A DNA stretch of 64,000 bases. Origin: Helianthus annuus (taxonomy: Eukaryota; Streptophyta; Magnoliopsida; Asterales; Asteraceae). The notes under the pieces are model-generated. The model was not told the DNA's origin. It did no database searches and was given only the letters and a program-made list of their open reading frames with translations. Where the stretch lies: the NCBI RefSeq assembly GCF_002127325.2, contig NC_035435.2:120585127-120649126 (forward strand), in the 5' to 3' direction. Shown in pieces: positions 58,973-64,000 of this stretch (position 1 is the stretch's first letter; every line of letters starts with the position of its first letter). The translations under genes and the position numbers were made by a program.

Positions 58973-59126
58973 CAATACATCTTCCTATTACCAGAAATCA
59001 AATTATTCAACGAAACCCTAATTCCCAAATCGATCCAATTCTATGGTGTTCTCCGGTAAATTCATCATCTCTGCTGTATAATCTTTATTCAAGAGCATCA
59101 AATCTGTTGATTTTACATTCTAATTG

Positions 59127-59589
59127 TGTAGGATCGTTTGGCGACCCGAATGAGTCGATCAGAGGTGTTTTCGTCAATTACAGGTGCGGAAAACAAGTAA
59201 TCAACGTAGGAATAGCTTGCAATTCACTTTAAACTCTTTCTGTATTGATTTGACGGTAAATACAACCAGTTCTCGATCCGGCAGCACTTCGGTACGAGAT
59301 TCAACCAAACATTACAACTGAGATCGCTCATCAGGTATTTATACTATTCTGGAACCGCTTATTGGACAGGCCCAAAAAGCGGCCCACACATGACATTGGA
59401 GCGATCCAACTAGTTGTCACTCGAGCGACCCATACTTGTCCATTCGAGCGACCCTAATTCCTAATGGACCATAAAAGCGATCCATTAACCCTAAAACTAT
59501 ACAATCACTCAATTTCTCGTATTTCGTGATCTAACATCTAAGTCTATGACTCGATACAAGACGTAATCAGCAGATGTAGTGCACCAACA
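59127..59589 (-). repeat. 3' LTR of the Copia element
   Basis: Reads TGTTGGTGCACTACATC to CGATCCTACA on minus. The plus strand shows five GAGCGACC/AGCGATCC-like words in 59385-59490, similar in spirit to the short repeats reported in Sirevirus LTRs. Related to the LTR end at 1-415. Confidence 0.85.
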
Positions 59590-61444
59590 GACTCCCCCTC
59601 AGATGTTGATGGAGTCGACTATCGAGTCACAACAATGCTGTATCTTCAGATCTTCAGTCTTGATCAGTCTTTGGGCTTCTCTCTCTCTATCTTCAGACTC
59701 CCCCTCTCGATTTGCTGGCATTCCTTTAATCTTCAGCAACATCTTCAGGATCTTTGTCTGGTTTTCCTGCATAAACTCTACCTCAAAGTAAGATTCTTTC
59801 ACATATATATTTCAAACATATAACCCTGCACCAATTCAGACTCTCTTTCAAAACAAACACAGATTTTGATGAACCACTTGAAAGGTTAGATTATGAAAAC
59901 ATTTAATTTCACACAAACACTCCCCCTCAAATATTGCTCATCATGTTTAGCACTCGGAATTTTGAAAATCAGCTATCCAACATCAGTTGTCGAAAATCTT
60001 TTTGACTTTTCCAAAATTTATGCTAAAACACACTAAAAATCTTTTTGTATTTTCTGAAAGAAAATAAAATGCAGAAATAAACTATTTACAGACAATATTT
60101 TTGTGAGCTCGTGCAAGAGGATCATATCAGTTTTTGAGACAAATCACCAACACCGTTAAGCTTTAAACATACTCAGTTCTAAACAATTTACCTAGATTGT
60201 CAGTATGTTTGTCCATTTAAATTTTCACACAGACTTCAAATGATTCGAGATACGATATTAATGTTTTTGAGACTTAGACTTAATTGTGTATCACTCCACT
60301 TGAATATACTCCTGTATCCAGATCCCAAATATTCAGTCTTATAGGTGAGTATACCACAGATGATATCTGTAAAGGGGTTATGTGCGAGGGCCGTGAGAGC
60401 TCAGGTCGATACTTCCGTATACGCAGAGAGATGACGGCTTCGACTTTTGGTGGGTCCCCTTTAGAGGATCTTTTTTACAACAGCAATGACTATCAATTTT
60501 ATTGTTTAATCAGATTGCTGAGGGCGGCGCTTTTTCAAGCATTTGTAGAAAGCATTATCCGGGGACTAGGTCAGTACTTCCATACAGCAGAAGTCCCGGG
60601 ATAATACCCCAGATATCACTGAGTATAAAGACCTAGTATCTCAGAATACGGGACCTTTCAAACAAGATTTCGGGGGTTACCCATATATCCAAGAATAGTT
60701 ACCCACAAATCAAGCAAGTTTGATTTAGGTTTATATCTCGTTTCAGTTTACTAAATGTGAAAAAATCTACTGACACATCCGCAGTAAGATCGTTTATCAC
60801 ATTTAAACTTTCCAATTCTTTAGCATGTTGTGATAGTCCACTGATGTACTATCATTTCCTCTTTTATGCAACAAAAACTCATTTTTGATTTTATCATGTT
60901 TTTGGCTTTTTCAAATTTTCTAATGTTTTTGGATTTTCTGAAATTTTCTTACTCCCCCTAAAATTCAAATACATCTAACGAAAATTTAAAACAAACTGTA
61001 CAGAACATGACAACTGATATCAAATCACCTCAAATCGCCATTCACTAGTCATAAACAATCAGAACTCCCCCTATCAACAAACTAATTTCCCATTTAGATT
61101 TCAAAACACTTAAGTTTGTTTTAATCAAAATGGTTTTTCCGGAAAATAAGTTTGATTGATTTTACCACTTGTAGGTTACCAGTTGTAGGAATATCCAACA
61201 AATGTTCGGGGATGTGGTTCATCATCTTGTCTTCCAACCAGAAGTAGGAAAATACAAGTACAACTTAATGTCCTTGATTTACCATTTGCAGTTCAGAAAC
61301 CTCTGTACCAATTGTAAAACATCAACAATCATAAACAAACCTCTTTACCGTTTGCATAATTGACATTACCGAATAGAATTTTGAGAAAGATGCCGATTCA
61401 TGCTCCACGCTTACCAACCTGGGAGCTCCGGCAAGTCCTGAGAC
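59590..61444 (-). other. Non-coding 3' region with multiple polypurine tracts
   Basis: ACTCCCCCT (AGGGGGAGT on minus) occurs beside the LTR at 59591 and again near 59698, 59930, 60953 and 61066. The rest is AT-rich and non-coding in all frames. The one longer plus frame (60284-60604) matches nothing known. Near 61385-61440 the minus strand still has a short coding-like stretch after the Gag stop. Confidence 0.75.
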
Positions 61445-63985
61445 TTACTGTTCATAATATGTACCATCCCAGTCACAAACCAGGGATGGTTCAACCTTTT
61501 CTTTCTTTGTTTTCTTCTCATAAAATTCCTTAACCCCTTTGACTTTTCGATCAATCATCTTGCCAAAGATGTGTTTTACCTTGGGGTTAAAGACCTTCTC
61601 AGCATCAAATTCCTGTTCATCATGATAAAATTGGTTAGAAATTTCAACTTTACCAATTTTCTTTTTATAATTCTCAGCCCGAAGTGATGGAAACTCATCA
61701 TCACTAACACTCGGAACTGAGTTCTCAACTTTTACATCAGCTTCACATTTTGACACAACTTGTGGCTCAACTGACTTTGTAGAATCAGTTTCATCGCCTG
61801 AAGATAGCTCCTCTGATTTTGATCTATCAGAATCATCGCTAGAGCTTTCACCACCTTTCTTCACAACCCATTTCTGATTGTCCGATTTGGCTCTCTTTTT
61901 GTAAAACTTGTTCGAACTCTCACCCTCTTCAAAAATAGAATTTTTAAACAATTTAGTTCTATCCAGTGGTGATTCGAACGCAAACACCTTTTCTGAGATT
62001 TTGCGAAAAACTCCCTGTTTTGATTGTATCGCCTGAGAACAATCTTTGGCGATATGTCCAACGTTGTTGCACTTGAAACAGGTTCTCAAGTCCTTCTTTT
62101 GTTCAGTTTGTTTCTTTTTTCAGAAACTCACTGTTCGTTTCCCTCCAGAAACTTGTCTTTTCTTCTTCACTAGTTGACGTACCTGAAACAAAGGACATTT
62201 TGGATTTAAAATCACGAACATATTTTTCATTTTTCTGTTTTTCTGTCGGAGTAAAACCTAATCCTTTCTTTTTGAAATTACCGCTATGGTTTGATCTCTT
62301 TTGGAAATCTGAACCAAAACTATAATTCTTTTTCTTGTTTAATCTCTGTTGAACTCTTGAGGTGTATTTTTTAGGTTTTTCATTAAGACATAAGTCTTTA
62401 ATTTCAGAAATATTAATTTCTGTGAGTTTGAAAACCTTGTTTATCAATTCAGTTTTGACACCTCTTAATGGAAATTCCTCATCAGAATATAATTTGTCCG
62501 AATTATTCAAAGTATAAGCAACTTTAAACAATCCATCATCCAAATTAGATTTTGACAACAAAAACTTTCTATCATAAACTAATTTTCCCTGTTTTTCTGT
62601 TTGCACCGGAGTTTTTGACTCAGATTTTGACTCTGACGCGGACTCCGACTTTGACTCGTCACTGTCATCACTATCTAACACATGATCCACGACTTTCTTC
62701 ATTAATTGAGACTGTTGATCAGTGTCAGATGATGTAAACACAACATCAATACTTTCTGGAAGATCGACTGACGACTCTGACTCCCACTGTAGATTTGTGG
62801 CCTTTTTTACTCTTTCATCGTTAGGATGTCTAGGCAAATATCCATTTTCCAGTGGAGGTGGACATCTGTTATAACTGACACCTTGCTTCTTACCAGATGA
62901 CGTCTTTTCAGTATCCTTTTTCTTGTCACTCTTCCTCTTGTCAGCAATCTCTTCACCAGCGTCAACTCCAGCTGCATTCTCTTCAATTACATCATCCTCT
63001 TCCCATACCTTCATGCTCTCAACAGTCGGATAAATCCTGTCAATCACATAGGAAGTACATGAGTAACTTTTTAATAAACGATTAACTCTCTCCGTTTCGA
63101 TTCTTTGCAGCTCAAGCTTCTGTTCTAAAGCAGCACACTTCTCAATATAGTTGTTTACAACTTTCTGCTTAGTCATAAACGCTCCCTGAAGAGTCTTCAT
63201 AGCAACTGCTTGTTCTTCACTCGTTTGATTGTACTGATTCATTGTCTTGTTCAGCACATCATATGACTCCTTCAGACTGTTTAAGTTGTAAATCAACGTG
63301 TTGTTCTGCTTTTTCACAATCTCACAGTTTTCACATTTAACAGAAACTTCTTTTGCATCAACTTTCTCTTCAACTTTAAACTTAGGCACTTCTGTCATCT
63401 TTTGTCTTCTCACCATCGGCACTTCTTCATCATCACTACTCACCGGCGTTTTGATCTTCTTCTTTTTCTTTTCCTTCTTGACTTTTTCGTCTTCGCTATC
63501 ACTCTCAGCAAGTAGCTTCATATCTTCTCTGTATTTTCTCGCCCAATACTCTGTATCATCATCACTATCATCTACAATCTTTGCTGTAAATGCAGTGTAA
63601 GCTGTGGTTTGATCAGGAACATAATCATCCCAAGTAAAGTTTGTCCAGCTAAAACCTTCTGCAAGCTTTTCATCTTCTTGATCAATCAAACAAGCTTTTC
63701 CATTTTCTGGAATGTAATTATCCCAGGTAAATGATTGCTTTTGATTTGGATTAACCACACAAGCTCTCTTTCCGGTATCTTCAATCACATTTCTTCCGTG
63801 TGCAGTCTGAGCTTGATGTTTTTGCTGTTGAGATGATTGACCAACTTGGTGATAGATGGCTTTGCGATAGTAATCGTTGTTGTTGTTGAACGGATTTTAA
63901 GCTCCACTTTCTTCTCGGTTTGTGCACTCTCTCTTGAAGTGTCCTTTTTCCCTGCACCGAAAACAAGTGACTTTAGATTTATCAA
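61445..63985 (-). pseudogene. gag: Long Copia Gag with two zinc knuckles, broken
   Basis: Gag packages the element RNA in cytoplasmic particles. On minus, a first CCHC knuckle reads [14 protein letters not shown] (about 63963-63920), followed by a TAA in place of a sense codon near 63900. The main frame 63788-62103 has CLIDQEDEKLAEGFSWTNF, then acidic Ser/Asp/Lys-rich parts and coiled-coil-like heptads (about residues 150-250). A one-base shift in an A-run near 62110 separates it from 62089-61445, which starts with a second knuckle CFKCNNVGHIAKDC and ends CDWDGTYYEQ. The start of Gag is outside the window. Two knuckles far apart around a long acidic insert is the long-Gag form I associate with Asteraceae Sirevirus-type elements. 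Confidence 0.75.
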
Positions 63986-64000
63986 AACCTAAAGTAGAAA

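Larger units (their letters stand above)
54649..59126 (+). repeat. Tandem unit C, cut by a Copia insertion
   Basis: Third copy. Carries the same LINE deletion joint (54961) and the same solo LTR as B. The unit stops at CATTCTAATTG where the Copia LTR begins, 5' of the H3-like fragment, so the H3 and TRM-like parts of C, if present, lie beyond the window. Confidence 0.85.
59127..64000 (-). mobile_element. Sirevirus-like Copia element, gag without pol, 5' end outside window
   Basis: A 463-bp LTR at the left, a polypurine tract beside it, 1.85 kb of non-coding DNA with repeated AGGGGGAGT, and then a long Gag on minus. Protease, integrase, RT and RNase H should lie between Gag and the 3' LTR but are absent, so the element depends on others. 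Repeated polypurine tracts before the 3' LTR and a long Gag are features of the Sirevirus lineage. It is inserted into unit C. The 5' LTR is not in the window. Confidence 0.75.

Noticed and set aside
60284..60604. Plus-strand 106-codon frame in the Copia 3' region
   Set aside because: It is antisense to the element, lies among polypurine tracts and matches nothing recognised.
62897..63600. Ser/Phe-rich plus-strand frames over Gag
   Set aside because: They are antisense shadows of the acidic Lys/Glu/Ser-rich Gag.

Overview
This is a repeat-dominated stretch of a plant nuclear genome, most likely from the daisy family (Asteraceae). The family is inferred from the style of the Copia Gag at the right end and of the Ty3/Gypsy LTRs, recalled rather than searched. 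I see no intact host gene, no tRNA, rRNA or CRISPR array. Almost every recognisable coding stretch is a broken transposon gene or a captured gene fragment.

Layout. (1) 1-415 is the 3' part of a Copia LTR entering from the left. (2) About 416-19890 is a large Mutator-like element (MULE-1). It holds a plus-strand Ulp1/C48-protease-like gene (620-4582) convergent with a minus-strand FAR1/MULE transposase gene (19594-5758). A 9.35-kb Ty3/Gypsy retrotransposon (6300-15653, TSD ACATA) sits inside the codons of the transposase SWIM zinc finger. The non-coding parts of MULE-1 are filled with a palindromic motif, TGTAACACATGTTACA. (3) 19890-32160 is a run of (TA)n-flanked short inverted-repeat elements with C/G-rich telomere-like cores. 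They surround a second FAR1-type element (MULE-2, to 28826), whose transposase is broken by a 3.26-kb solo LTR, frameshifts and an internal deletion. MULE-2 has its own dispersed non-coding motif, TGGCGTTTTA. (4) 32160-38817 is AT-rich and holds a hAT-like element, three Helitron ends or bodies and a Mutator-type MITE with a 9-bp TSD. (5) 39017-59126 is a tandem triplication (units A, B, C) of a LINE ORF1 fragment followed by a Helitron-like segment carrying a piece of a histone H3.3 gene and a TRM/DUF3741-like fragment. Units B and C share a solo-LTR insertion and a deletion that A lacks. (6) 59127-64000 is a minus-strand Sirevirus-like Copia element with a long Gag, no pol before its 3' LTR, and repeated polypurine tracts; its 5' end lies outside the window.

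How the parts may work together. The most interesting reading is that each FAR1-type MULE carries its own short iterated sequence code in introns and spacers, next to a transposase and, in MULE-1, a Ulp1-family gene. That architecture resembles the Arabidopsis VANDAL elements, where the self-encoded VANC protein recognises short motifs scattered in the element's non-coding DNA and removes silencing. The similarity is an inference from layout only. All gene copies here are disabled, so any such system would have to be active elsewhere in the genome.
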